In this document: positions 52,221-61,753 of the stretch, piece after piece
Position numbering within the stretch: position 1 is the first letter of the stretch
Layout of the letters: every line of letters begins with the position of its first letter
Assembly (NCBI RefSeq): GCF_003610695.1
Contig: NZ_RAQH01000002.1
Coordinates: 62,001-126,000 of the forward strand
Length of the DNA: 64,000 nt
Reading direction: 5' to 3'
Origin: Epilithonimonas arachidiradicis
GTDB lineage: Bacteria; Bacteroidota; Bacteroidia; Flavobacteriales; Weeksellaceae
Made by a program: the position numbers and the translations under genes
The notes under the pieces: model-generated
The model's input: the letters and a program-made list of their open reading frames with translations, nothing else
Told to the model about the DNA's origin: nothing
Database searches by the model: none

Positions 52221-52248
52221 AAAAGCCTACTTATGCAAGTAGGCTTAA
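52221..52248 (-). terminator. Terminator after the second T9SS/GEVED gene
   Basis: Perfect 10-bp inverted repeat AAGCCTACTT (52223-52232) and its complement (52237-52246) with a 4-base loop and T on the minus strand side. Confidence 0.75.
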
Positions 52249-52268
52249 ATTAATAAAATTCTTAAGAA

Positions 52269-52482
52269 TTATTTTTTGATAGCTTTGAAAGTTTTAACGC
52301 TTCCGTCTTCCATTTTAAGATTTACGATGTAAAGACCAGCATTCAAGTTAGAAAAATTAAGTTCTGTTGCAGGAGCAAGAGTTTTAACTTCTCTACCAGT
52401 GATGTCACTTACGGAAACTGATTTAACACCTTTTACATCAGAGATGTTAAGTACATCTGTGAATGGGTTAGGGTAAACAGAG
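52269..52482 (-). repeat. Near-identical T9SS sorting-domain end, copy 2
   Basis: Second of three 214-base copies; differs from copy 1 by a small number of single bases, several of them silent. Confidence 0.85.
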
Positions 52483-53897
52483 ATACCATCCTTATTGATA
52501 TCATTCACAGCCAGATATTGTTTGTAATCAATGGTGTAGTCTTCGGCTTGGCCGTTACCTACGTCCGAGCAAGGGGTAGACAGGGCATTATGAATAACTG
52601 TTCCACAAAAATTATACTTTATTCTCATCCTTTTTTGACCAACAGAAACACCAGATGGAACAGTAATGTTGCCTGTAAATGTCGCAATATTTGAAGCGCT
52701 GACAGTTGTTGTTCTGTTCATAGTCGCAGTTGTATTAAAATATGATTCTCCTGCGTCGTCAAAATCGCCATCATTATTCCAATCAATGTATATGGTTGAA
52801 GCCCATCCGTTATTAGCAAGAGCGATTCCCTCTATGGTAAAAGGTATTGTAGTAAGGTTGTTATTAACAGCAAAAACTGTATTTACAAAGCTTTCGTGTG
52901 GATTAAAAGTACCAATAGTTGTAGCTGCATTATCAGATGTGTTGGTAATCCCATTGAAAGTTACAGACTTGATTGGAGCTGTTTGAGTAGGAGCTGTAGA
53001 TACCAATGGTCCACAATAAGGTGAGAAAGCGTTTGCTCCTGTTGTGAAAGTTGTTTCTGTACAGCCAGTAGCGCTTCCTAAACTATTTGTTGGAGTCACA
53101 CTAACGTAAAGAAGTGTATTTTGAGGAAAAGCTGTTGCTGCTGTAGGAGTATATGAATTAGTTGTTAATGTTGTTGATAAAACATCAGAAGCTCCGGCTG
53201 CAGTTCCTATTTTAAGTATATAAGCTTGTGCATTAGCTACATTTGGCCAGCTTAATGTTGATCTTACAGGAACATTAGTGGTTGCATTGGCTGGACTTGA
53301 CAGTATTGTGCATGAAGGGACAGCTGTAACCTGTTGTATTATAGATATATTGTCTAAAAATACGTAGTTGCCATTATTATTATTTGCACTTGTACTAGTA
53401 GCAGTAATTCTCAATCTAAAATCTCCTGTTATCAATCCCTCCGGTATAGTTGCTGTAATATTTTGGCAAGATGATGTAGCTCCATTATATGGAATAGTGG
53501 AAAGAGTTGTAAAGGTAGTTCCTGTTGCCGCAGTGGAATAAGCGATAATAATATTTCCAGTTAAGGCTCCAGTACTACCATTTGTGAGAGCGTCATCTAT
53601 CTGGTAGTCAAATTTGATGTCTATTTGTTTCCCATTTGCTGTTATAGCGGCAGGCTTAGTGTAAGTTAACGTTGCTGTTTTGGAGGCTGCTGTTGTAGTA
53701 AAAAGTAATACACCATAAGCATTGTCTGTTCCAGTACAGCCAGCATTAGTATAAATGCCACTATAGCTTGCTGGTGTATAACCTCCGGACCCTACCCAAG
53801 TAGAAGGAAGGGTTCCTTCAAAGTTCTCATTGACTGTAATTTGAGCGTTTGCCCCAATTCCAAATGCTATAAAGCACGATAGTAAAAATTTATTCAT
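52269..53897 (-). CDS. T9SS type A protein with GEVED domain (paralogue 2)
   Basis: A 542-residue secreted protein with the same plan as its neighbours: signal peptide (ending GIGANAQ), an N-terminal beta-sandwich (ITVNENFEGTLPSTWVG to VFLDNISIIQQ), a fibronectin-like segment (VPVRSTLSWPNVANAQAYILKIG), GEVED domain (IYIDWNNDGDFDDAGESYF to GQAEDYTIDY) and type A sorting domain. The N-terminal half is only loosely like that of paralogue 1. A TAGATTTG box on the minus strand (53921-53928) is a candidate -7 element. Function probably adhesive or structural. Confidence 0.88.
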   Translation of the reverse strand: MNKFLLSCFIAFGIGANAQITVNENFEGTLPSTWVGSGGYTPASYSGIYTNAGCTGTDNAYGVLLFTTTAASKTATLTYTKPAAITANGKQIDIKFDYQIDDALTNGSTGALTGNIIIAYSTAATGTTFTTLSTIPYNGATSSCQNITATIPEGLITGDFRLRITATSTSANNNNGNYVFLDNISIIQQVTAVPSCTILSSPANATTNVPVRSTLSWPNVANAQAYILKIGTAAGASDVLSTTLTTNSYTPTAATAFPQNTLLYVSVTPTNSLGSATGCTETTFTTGANAFSPYCGPLVSTAPTQTAPIKSVTFNGITNTSDNAATTIGTFNPHESFVNTVFAVNNNLTTIPFTIEGIALANNGWASTIYIDWNNDGDFDDAGESYFNTTATMNRTTTVSASNIATFTGNITVPSGVSVGQKRMRIKYNFCGTVIHNALSTPCSDVGNGQAEDYTIDYKQYLAVNDINKDGISVYPNPFTDVLNISDVKGVKSVSVSDITGREVKTLAPATELNFSNLNAGLYIVNLKMEDGSVKTFKAIKK

Positions 53898-54009
53898 AAT
53901 TATTAATTATTTAACGACAGCAAATCTAATAATAATTTTCAATTATTTAATAAATATCCAATTTATTTTAAAATAATTTATGGAATTAAGCATTTATGTG
54001 AGTATATAA

Positions 54010-54038
54010 AAAAAACCGCCTCTATTGAGACGGTTTAG
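54010..54038 (-). terminator. Terminator after the third T9SS/GEVED gene
   Basis: Hairpin AAACCGCCTC (54013-54022) and GAGACGGTTT (54027-54036), with one G-T pair, and a T-run on the minus strand. Confidence 0.7.
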
Positions 54039-54054
54039 ATTAAATAGATTACTA

Positions 54055-54268
54055 CTATTTTTTGATAGCTTTGAAAGTTTTAACGCTTCCGTCTTCCATT
54101 TTAAGATTTACGATGTAAAGACCAGCATTCAAGTTAGAAAGGTTAAGTTCTGTTGCAGGAGCAAGAGTTTTAACTTCTCTACCAGAGATGTCATTTATGG
54201 AAACTGATTTAACACCTTTTACATCAGAGATGTTAAGTACATCTGTGAATGGGTTAGGGTAAACAGAG
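54055..54268 (-). repeat. Near-identical T9SS sorting-domain end, copy 3
   Basis: Third 214-base copy. It is closer to copy 2 than to copy 1 (for example in the codons for the ISDV segment), and ends in TAG where the other two end in TAA. Confidence 0.85.
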
Positions 54269-55965
54269 ACGTCAGTTTTGTTAACATCGGATACAGCTAA
54301 TGTACCAGGAGCAACAACTTCTATTGTGTAATCTTCAGCTTGACCGTAAGCAGCAGTCGCAGGGTTAGTACAAGGATTTGCTATGTTGGCAATTGCAGTA
54401 GCTGAAGGTGTAGCTGCTGCATAGAAAGCTTTAACTCTCATACGTGTCTTGCCAAGAGTTGCAGTTGCAGGAACAGTTAATGCTTTAGTTTTAATACCAG
54501 TTGTTCCAGAGCCTGTGCTGGCATTGTTTGTAAAGAAGTTACCGCTAGTTGTGAAATAGCTCTCGCCGGCATCAGCAAAATCTCCATCTTTATTCCAGTC
54601 AACAAATACTGAGTAGTAGTGTGTAAATGCTCCTCCTGTATTAGAATTAACACTAATCTCTGTAGTTGTACCCTGCTCAACTTTAAATTCCTTAGTAATG
54701 AAAGCTTCATGAGCACTTGCTCCTGTTGCGGATGCAGATGATGTATTGGCAGTGTTATGTTTCATGTTAACATAACTAATAGGCTCTATTGTGGAATATG
54801 TCAATGGTCCACAATATGGTGCAAACGGATTGACTGCTGTAATATTATTAATAGCACATCCTGTAGCTGCCCCGTCTGCATTGATTGCAACAACTTGGAA
54901 GTAATATGATCCAGCCGTAACGTTGGTGATGTTTACAGCAGTATTGACAGTATTGCCTAACTTAGTAAGTGTAGTTGCAGAAGTCCCCCAATAAACATCA
55001 TAAGAAGTTGCGGTACCACCAGTTGTTGGAGCTGTCCAAGATAAAGGAACTGTACCAGTGCTAACATTAGATCCATTGGCAGGAGTAAGGTTTCCTACAC
55101 AGCCTGGAGGGTTTGCTGTCTTAGTAGTAAATGAAAATACAGAACATCCGGTGGCAGAACCCACATTATTTTTAGGAACAACTGACCAATAATAGGTTGT
55201 GTTTGATGCTAATGTAGTTGTCAATGTATAAGAAGTTCCAGTTGCATTAGCTAATAATGTCGTAGGTGTTGCTGTAGTTCCTAAATAGATATCATAAGAG
55301 TCAGCACCTGTAGCTGCTGCCCAATTAAGAACCGCTCCAGAAACTGCTACTCCAGTAGCAGCATTTGCAGGAGATGTTAATGTTGTACAACTTGGCGCAA
55401 CCGTTTCAGGTGATTTAACAACTACATCATCAATTGAGATGTAATCCATATCTGTTACATTATGATGTCTGAAGGCTACATAGATTGTTTGGCCTGCAAA
55501 ACTACTTACATCAAGAGTTCTGCTATACTGTCTTCCTAAGTTTTCCGGATCATCATATGTTTCGGTAAATTTAACAGGAGAAGCTAATAGCGCTGCAGTA
55601 GTATTAGAAGTACTAACGTACACAGAATAATTTTCTTTGTCCCATTCAAATGGGGCACATTTCACTTTCCAGTTCAAAGAAACAGTACCAGTTGCACTGG
55701 TAAGATTGATAGCAGGTGAAATGATCCAGTTGTCTGGTGTTAACGCAGACACCTGCCAAGATCTTGAGATCAATGAAACAGGAGTTGTAGGGTTACCATT
55801 TTCGTCTGGTACAACAAAGATGTCTGCCCAGTTTCTACCGTCACCATCAGCGTCAATACGCGTCCAGTCGGAAACATCTTCATCATCAAAATTATCCGAA
55901 AAATAAGTTTGAGCACTTACACACATACCAAGTGCAAGAAAACAAGGAAGTAAAAATTTTTTCAT
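54055..55965 (-). CDS. T9SS type A protein with GEVED and fibronectin domains (paralogue 3)
   Basis: A 636-residue secreted protein: signal peptide (ending GMCVSAQ), an N-terminal cleaved-adhesin-like domain (YFSDNFDDEDVSDWTRIDADGDG to DYISIDDVVVK), two fibronectin type III-like segments (VSGAVLNWAAATGADSYDIYLG and TVPLSWTAPTTGGTATSYDVYWG), a GEVED domain (VFVDWNKDGDFADAGESYF to GQAEDYTIEV) and the shared type A sorting domain. The extra fibronectin segment explains its greater length. A TAGATTTG box (55994-56001, minus strand) may be its -7 element. Confidence 0.88.
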   Translation of the reverse strand: MKKFLLPCFLALGMCVSAQTYFSDNFDDEDVSDWTRIDADGDGRNWADIFVVPDENGNPTTPVSLISRSWQVSALTPDNWIISPAINLTSATGTVSLNWKVKCAPFEWDKENYSVYVSTSNTTAALLASPVKFTETYDDPENLGRQYSRTLDVSSFAGQTIYVAFRHHNVTDMDYISIDDVVVKSPETVAPSCTTLTSPANAATGVAVSGAVLNWAAATGADSYDIYLGTTATPTTLLANATGTSYTLTTTLASNTTYYWSVVPKNNVGSATGCSVFSFTTKTANPPGCVGNLTPANGSNVSTGTVPLSWTAPTTGGTATSYDVYWGTSATTLTKLGNTVNTAVNITNVTAGSYYFQVVAINADGAATGCAINNITAVNPFAPYCGPLTYSTIEPISYVNMKHNTANTSSASATGASAHEAFITKEFKVEQGTTTEISVNSNTGGAFTHYYSVFVDWNKDGDFADAGESYFTTSGNFFTNNASTGSGTTGIKTKALTVPATATLGKTRMRVKAFYAAATPSATAIANIANPCTNPATAAYGQAEDYTIEVVAPGTLAVSDVNKTDVSVYPNPFTDVLNISDVKGVKSVSINDISGREVKTLAPATELNLSNLNAGLYIVNLKMEDGSVKTFKAIKK

Positions 55966-56166
55966 AAATTATTAAATTATTTTAATTGTAAAACAAATCT
56001 AATAATTATTTTTTATAAAACGATGCTATTAAGTGTTTTTGTTGTATTAAAATATATAAAATAATAAAGATTGTTTTAAATAAAGCAAAAATGTTATTGG
56101 TATTATTAAAAAATATATTGGTATAAATATTTTCAATTTATACTTTTTTATGTCTTATGGAGTGAT

Positions 56167-59100
56167 TTAATTCAAAAAAATCTCGTAATTATTAATTTGA
56201 TGAATCACTTCCAAGAGATTTTCATTAATATTAATCTTATGCTGCATAGAAACAACTTCTAAAACAGATTCGTCTTCCGGGTTTTTGATAAAGAAATTAA
56301 GTTTTTGCTCGCCTTGATTTTGAATGATATTTTCACGGAAGAACTCGATGTCTGTTTTTCTTAGAGAGTCTAATGGTACAACCACAGACAAACTTTTTGC
56401 AAACTTTTCAAAAGCTTCTTTCAACTCCAAAACATCGTTTACATTGACAAAAACACGACCGTCTTTACCTTGAGAATATTTGATTTTCATGATGACAAAC
56501 CGTTGAACTTCTAATTTGTCTTTCAGTTTCATATAATCTCTATCTCCCAATCGGAAAGAGTAGGAGCCGGTATAATCTTCTAACATTACGAATGCCACTT
56601 TTTCTCCACTTCGGAAACCATCTGCCACACGATATTCTGTGATTAGTCCGGCAACGGTATATTCTTTAGTATTGTCTTTTTCATTCATTTTGTCTTTCCA
56701 GCTTTTTTTCTCCTCAAATAATTCTGCTGTTTTTGGAGGGAAAGCCAAATCTTTGAAAGCTTCAACTTCATCAAGGTTCAGGAAGTTAAAACTTCCTTTT
56801 GGCTCAGCTTTTACAGAGACTTCTTCAATAATTTCGTCTTCCAATCCTCCGTCATCCGAAACGATAATATCAGGAACCTCGTCCTCTGCAAGAGTGTCAT
56901 CTTTTTCTATAACCGGAACAACTTCCTCCAGCACTGCCAAATCATCTTTCTTCTCTTCCAATACTGCTTTTTTGGAAAGAACACCCTGCATAAATTGGAA
57001 TTGATATTTGAACTCATCCAATGGATGTGCCGATAGATAAAAGCCGATAATTTCTTTTTCTTTGTTGAGCTTGTGCATATTTGGCCATTCGGCGCACGGT
57101 GCGATTTTTGGCTGTTCGATCTGGACTTCTTCGGCAAAATCAGCAAACAAAGAATTATCCATTTCATTTTTGCTGTCCTGGAAGCTCTGTCCGTATCGGG
57201 TTAATCTTTCGATGTTAGTTCTACCGGCAGAATCCAGATCAAAATATTGTCCGCGGTGATAACTGTCCAATTCATCAAATGCACCGGCAATCACCAAACT
57301 TTCCGCAACTCTTTTATTGACCTGAGAAGAAGGAACTCTTTCAAAAAAGTCATAGATGTTTTTGAATCTTCCATTTTCACGGATCTTCGTAATCGCCTCA
57401 CTAGGGCCTTCACCGATACCTTTGATGGCGCCTAATCCGAATCTGATTTGCCCTTTTTCATTAACAGAAAATTTATATTGAGATTCATTCACATCCGGCC
57501 CCAGAACGTCAACGCCAATTGCCTTGCAGTCCTCCATAAACATCGTGATGGAAGCTGTGTTGTTGATGTTATTGCTCATGACACTCGCCATATATTCTGC
57601 GGGATAATTGGCTTTCAGATAAGCGGTCTGATAAGCAATCCAGGCATAACAAGTCGAGTGGGATTTGTTGAATGCATATTCGGCAAAGGCTTTCCAGTCG
57701 TTCCAGATTTTTTCCAGCCGTTCTTCATCAAGGTTATTTTTTCTACCACCTTCGATAAATTTTGGGTACATTTTATTCAGGACATCAATCTGCTTTTTAC
57801 CCATCGCTTTTCTCAACGTATCGGCTTCACCTTTGGTAAAGTTGGCTAATTTTTGAGACAATAGCATTACCTGCTCCTGATAGACGGTAATTCCATAGGT
57901 TTCCTCCAGGTATTCCTGCGTTTCAGGAAGGTCATAGATAATCTCTTCCGTGCCGTGTTTTCTGTTGATAAAATTCGGGATGTATTTGATTGGACCTGGA
58001 CGATACAAAGCGTTCATCGCAATAAGATCGGCGAAAACTGTTGGCTTCAGTTCGCGCATATATTTTTGCATCCCGGGACTTTCGTACTGGAAAATCCCGA
58101 TCGTTCTTCCTTCCTTGAATAATTGATAAGTTTTAGCATCATCTAACGGAATTTTATCCGGATCGATGTCAATACCGTGGCGTTCCTTGACCAGTTTAAC
58201 AGCATCTTTGATAATCGTTAAAGTCCTCAGTCCGAGGAAATCCATTTTCAGAAGACCGGCGTTTTCTGCCACCGAGTTATCAAACTGAGAAACCAGGATT
58301 TCCGCATCTTTCGCAGCAATGGTAATCGGAACCAGATTGCTAACAGGTTCCGGCGTAATAATCACACCGCAGGCATGGATTCCCGTGTTTCGGATGCAGC
58401 CTTCCATTTTCTTGGCACTTTCCAGAACGGAAAATCTTGAATCATTTGGATCGGCAAGAACGGCTTTCATTTCATCAACGAGCTGCTGTTCTTCGGGTTT
58501 TAGTTTGTCATATTTTGAAAGTGCTTTGGCGATGTTCATCCCGGGGGTTGACGGAACGAGTTTAGCAATCATATTGGTCTCCGGAATTGATACATCCAGA
58601 ACCCGGCCTGCATCTTTGATCGCTGATTTTCCGCCAAGAACCGAATATGTGATAATTTGCGCCACCTGCTCCTGACCATATTTGTCAACCACCCATTTGA
58701 TGATTTTATCTCGGCCTTCATCATCAAAATCGATATCGATATCCGGCATCGAAACCCTTTCCGGATTCAAAAATCTCTCAAAAAGGAGATCGTATTTGAT
58801 AGGGTCAACATTTGTGATCCCGATGCAGTAAGCGACTGCCGATCCAGCTGCCGATCCACGTCCGGGGCCAACCCAAACGCCCATATTTCTGGCCTCGTTA
58901 CAAAAATCCTGAACAATCAGAAAGTAGCCTGGATAACCTGTATTGGCGATAACTTCTAATTCGAAATCTAAGCGTTCTTTTATTTCGTCCGTAATTCCTG
59001 TATCAACGTATCTTTTTTTGGCGCCTTCGTAAGTCAGATAAGTCAGGTAAGCCATTTCACCACGTTTTCCGCCGTCTTTATCGTCTTCAGGATCAATGAA

Positions 59101-60825
59101 TTCTGCGGGAATATCAAATTTCGGCAGCAAAACATCACGTTTCAAAGTGTAAGGTTTGAATTTTGCAAAAAATTCTTCATAAGCTTCGAAAGCGTCAGGG
59201 TAAGCCAAGAAAGTTTCTTTCAACTCATCAGAATTTTTGATATAATACTCGTCCGTGGTTAGACCTTTCCTTTTACCAAATCCTTTACCGATAGGTGTTG
59301 ATAGTTTTTCGCCGTCTTTGATACAGCTCAAAATATCCTGGATGTTTGCATCATCTTTATTGGTATAGAAGGTTTCATTCTGAGCCAGGATTTTCACATC
59401 ATATTTATCTGCGAATTGAAGCAAAACTTCATTCAAATGCTCTTCCTCCGGCAGTTTATGATTTTGGATCTGAACATAAAAATCTTCACCAAATTCGTTT
59501 TTCCACCATTGGAATAATTCTTCACCTTTTTGTTCTCCGATATTAAGAATCGTGCTTGGGATGTCACCATAGATTCCGGAAGTCAGGGCGATAACACCTT
59601 CTTTATATTGCGCAATCAATTCTCGGCTGATTCTCGGAACACCGAAATAAAATCCTTTTTGGAAACCTATACTGGATAGTTTGACCAAATTTTTGTAGCC
59701 CTTAAAATCTTTTGCCAGCAGAACAACCTGCGTTCTTCTGTCCGGATCGTCTTTGGTAAACTGCTTTTGCTCATACCTGTCTGAGATGTAAAACTCGCAG
59801 CCTACAATGGGAATCAGTTGATCCTGGCTGGGCTCTTCTTCATTGAAGGCTTCGCCCTTCTCTTCAGCTTCCTGCTTTTTAGCAAGATATTCTTTATATT
59901 TTTTAGCAATGTCAGAATTAGCGCTTTCTACTGCTGAAACGAATTTGAAAGCGCCCATCATATTCCCGATGTCAACCATCCCGACAGCGGCAAAATTATC
60001 TTGTTTCGCTTTGCTGATGAGGTCATTGATATTAGTTGTTGCCGTGAGTGTTGAGAAAACACTGTGATTGTTGAAATGGAAATATTTTCCGATGTCAATC
60101 TCGTCAACACTTCCAAAGTCGGCTTGTTTTTTCTTGTTGTTGAAGCTGGCGACTTGCCTTCTGATGACAATTCCGAAAGGTTTGATAGGATTCGGATTGG
60201 CCACTTGAAATTCCTTTAACTGGATTTCCGAAATTTTCAGAACATCCGTAGGAACAACACCGATTCTCATCATCTCGAAGAAAACCTGTGCTGTTGCATT
60301 AACGTCGGCCGCTGCATTGTGCGCTTCATCAAATTTGTGACCGTATAATTTTTCGTAGAGCTCTTCCAGTTTTGGAGATTTGTATCGCCCGTTTCGTCCA
60401 CCTTCCAGTTTACAATAATCTGTTCCCAGAATCATTGTATCGGCTTTTGGCTTTTCCTGCAGATTATCGGCGATATTTTTCCGGTAAAATTCTGCGCCTA
60501 CGATATTGTAATCAAATTCTACATTGTGTCCGGAAACAACTCTTACACTCTCCAAAGCTTTTGAAAATTCCTCCAAAACCTCCTGCAGATCACGCCCTTC
60601 CTCATTTGCAATTTTGGTCGTAATACCGTGGATCCTGGCGGCGTTGAACGGAATATCATAACCTTCCGGCTTGATGATATAGTCTTGATTTTCAATTAAA
60701 TTTCCGCTGTCGTCGTGGATCTGCCATGCAATCTGAACCATCCTAGGCCAGTTGTCGGAATCGGAAAGCGGAGCATTGAAATTTTTGGGTAAACCTGTTG
60801 TTTCGGTATCGAAAACTAAATACAT
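56167..60825 (-). CDS. dnaE: DNA polymerase III alpha subunit with fused DnaQ-type exonuclease
   Basis: A 1552-residue replicative polymerase. Residues 1-185 are a DEDDh 3'-5' exonuclease: FDTETTGLP (6-14), GHNVEFDYN (about 98) and HNAAADVNAT (about 168). A PHP domain follows from about 246, but its metal sites look lost (FNNHSVFS where LHxHTxxS is usual; VDIGN where TDHGN is usual). The polymerase core has GPGRGSAAGSAVAYC and the catalytic PDIDIDFDDEGRD at about 692. An acidic stretch (about 1285-1342) precedes the OB-fold. The fused exonuclease probably proofreads in place of a separate epsilon and of the PHP domain. Confidence 0.95.
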   Translation of the reverse strand: MYLVFDTETTGLPKNFNAPLSDSDNWPRMVQIAWQIHDDSGNLIENQDYIIKPEGYDIPFNAARIHGITTKIANEEGRDLQEVLEEFSKALESVRVVSGHNVEFDYNIVGAEFYRKNIADNLQEKPKADTMILGTDYCKLEGGRNGRYKSPKLEELYEKLYGHKFDEAHNAAADVNATAQVFFEMMRIGVVPTDVLKISEIQLKEFQVANPNPIKPFGIVIRRQVASFNNKKKQADFGSVDEIDIGKYFHFNNHSVFSTLTATTNINDLISKAKQDNFAAVGMVDIGNMMGAFKFVSAVESANSDIAKKYKEYLAKKQEAEEKGEAFNEEEPSQDQLIPIVGCEFYISDRYEQKQFTKDDPDRRTQVVLLAKDFKGYKNLVKLSSIGFQKGFYFGVPRISRELIAQYKEGVIALTSGIYGDIPSTILNIGEQKGEELFQWWKNEFGEDFYVQIQNHKLPEEEHLNEVLLQFADKYDVKILAQNETFYTNKDDANIQDILSCIKDGEKLSTPIGKGFGKRKGLTTDEYYIKNSDELKETFLAYPDAFEAYEEFFAKFKPYTLKRDVLLPKFDIPAEFIDPEDDKDGGKRGEMAYLTYLTYEGAKKRYVDTGITDEIKERLDFELEVIANTGYPGYFLIVQDFCNEARNMGVWVGPGRGSAAGSAVAYCIGITNVDPIKYDLLFERFLNPERVSMPDIDIDFDDEGRDKIIKWVVDKYGQEQVAQIITYSVLGGKSAIKDAGRVLDVSIPETNMIAKLVPSTPGMNIAKALSKYDKLKPEEQQLVDEMKAVLADPNDSRFSVLESAKKMEGCIRNTGIHACGVIITPEPVSNLVPITIAAKDAEILVSQFDNSVAENAGLLKMDFLGLRTLTIIKDAVKLVKERHGIDIDPDKIPLDDAKTYQLFKEGRTIGIFQYESPGMQKYMRELKPTVFADLIAMNALYRPGPIKYIPNFINRKHGTEEIIYDLPETQEYLEETYGITVYQEQVMLLSQKLANFTKGEADTLRKAMGKKQIDVLNKMYPKFIEGGRKNNLDEERLEKIWNDWKAFAEYAFNKSHSTCYAWIAYQTAYLKANYPAEYMASVMSNNINNTASITMFMEDCKAIGVDVLGPDVNESQYKFSVNEKGQIRFGLGAIKGIGEGPSEAITKIRENGRFKNIYDFFERVPSSQVNKRVAESLVIAGAFDELDSYHRGQYFDLDSAGRTNIERLTRYGQSFQDSKNEMDNSLFADFAEEVQIEQPKIAPCAEWPNMHKLNKEKEIIGFYLSAHPLDEFKYQFQFMQGVLSKKAVLEEKKDDLAVLEEVVPVIEKDDTLAEDEVPDIIVSDDGGLEDEIIEEVSVKAEPKGSFNFLNLDEVEAFKDLAFPPKTAELFEEKKSWKDKMNEKDNTKEYTVAGLITEYRVADGFRSGEKVAFVMLEDYTGSYSFRLGDRDYMKLKDKLEVQRFVIMKIKYSQGKDGRVFVNVNDVLELKEAFEKFAKSLSVVVPLDSLRKTDIEFFRENIIQNQGEQKLNFFIKNPEDESVLEVVSMQHKININENLLEVIHQINNYEIFLN

Positions 60826-60978
60826 CTACATAGAAATTTGTGTAAAGTTATGATTTTAATAACAGAAAAAAAATCCCACTTTTCAACACCAAGCTGTTAA
60901 ATCTTCATAAAAAAGTTAATCCTGGTTAAAAGTCTTTTCGGAGTGACAATTAAAATTAATTTTGATAAAAAATAGCCT

Positions 60979-61689
60979 TTGAAAAAACTTTTATTAGTTA
61001 CTCTTTTATTCATTTCACACTTTATTTTTTCTCAACAGGTTACCGGAAGAATTGTGTCTGATTCTGTTGCTGTGAATCAGGTTTTGGTTGTCAATATCAA
61101 TTCTCAAGAAAAAACTTATTCTGATGCCAGAGGTCAATTTTTAATTAATGCCAATATTAATGATGAGCTTAGGTTTGTAAAACCGGGTTACGAACGTAAA
61201 GTGATTAATATCAGAAATTATGATGAATTGCACATCAATATCGTAAAATTAGCCATCGAGATAGAAGAGGTTGAAGTCCGGAAACATTTGAGTGGAAACC
61301 TTAGCAAAGATTCCAAATTATTAGATGAAAATAAAAAGAAAGTTACACTTAATAATGATTTGAGAGTTTATTTCAAGGCGCCTTCCAGTGCAGAAGTTCT
61401 GAATGCAAAGCCTGGAGAATTCGTTCAGCCAGTTGGTGGAGGAATGAGTTTTGGGAAGATTGATGATCAATGGGTTTTGGCCGATCTTGTAGAATGGCTT
61501 AGAGAGAATTTGAAAGATGAATATTTTTTATCGATGGGAATAGAAGCTTCCGAGATTAATTCATTTTTATATTACGCTCTCGGAACGTTTGGTACAAGAA
61601 CGATTCTGAAATATGGTTATTGTAGTGATGAAGATATTGGAAACATGAAAATTCATTTTGAAAATAAACTCAAGGATTTTAAAAAATAA
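60979..61689 (+). CDS. Exported protein with carboxypeptidase-regulatory-like start
   Basis: A 236-residue protein starting at a TTG codon; no in-frame ATG fits, and TTG opens a clear signal peptide (KKLLLVTLLFISHFIFSQ). Residues 20-90 resemble the CarboxypepD_reg-like sandwich (VTGRIVSDSVAVNQVLVV, TYSDARGQFLINANINDELRF). The rest is unrecognised (KVTLNNDLRVYFKAPSSAEVLN). It is a distant relative of the product at 16241-17044. The T9SS subtilase starts 64 bases downstream, with its own -7 box between. Confidence 0.7.
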   Translation: MKKLLLVTLLFISHFIFSQQVTGRIVSDSVAVNQVLVVNINSQEKTYSDARGQFLINANINDELRFVKPGYERKVINIRNYDELHINIVKLAIEIEEVEVRKHLSGNLSKDSKLLDENKKKVTLNNDLRVYFKAPSSAEVLNAKPGEFVQPVGGGMSFGKIDDQWVLADLVEWLRENLKDEYFLSMGIEASEINSFLYYALGTFGTRTILKYGYCSDEDIGNMKIHFENKLKDFKK

Positions 61690-61731
61690 GAGTAACTTTT
61701 TGTTAAACAGATTATTTGGTCCAGGTTTTTT

Positions 61732-61739
61732 TATCTTTG
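61732..61739 (+). promoter_or_regulatory. Likely -7 box for the T9SS subtilase gene
   Basis: TATCTTTG fits TAnnTTTG and lies 14 bases before the start at 61754. No upstream TTTG at a normal distance was found. Confidence 0.45.
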
Positions 61740-61753
61740 CAAAAACAACTCTA

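Noticed and set aside
50522-54268. The three near-identical 214-base blocks as a mobile element
   Set aside because: They lie in frame at the ends of three genes and encode a T9SS sorting domain; there are no terminal inverted repeats or target duplications.
61658-61753. Extension of the T9SS subtilase into the preceding gene
   Set aside because: It overlaps the end of the previous gene and lies before the signal peptide; the -7 box sits within it.
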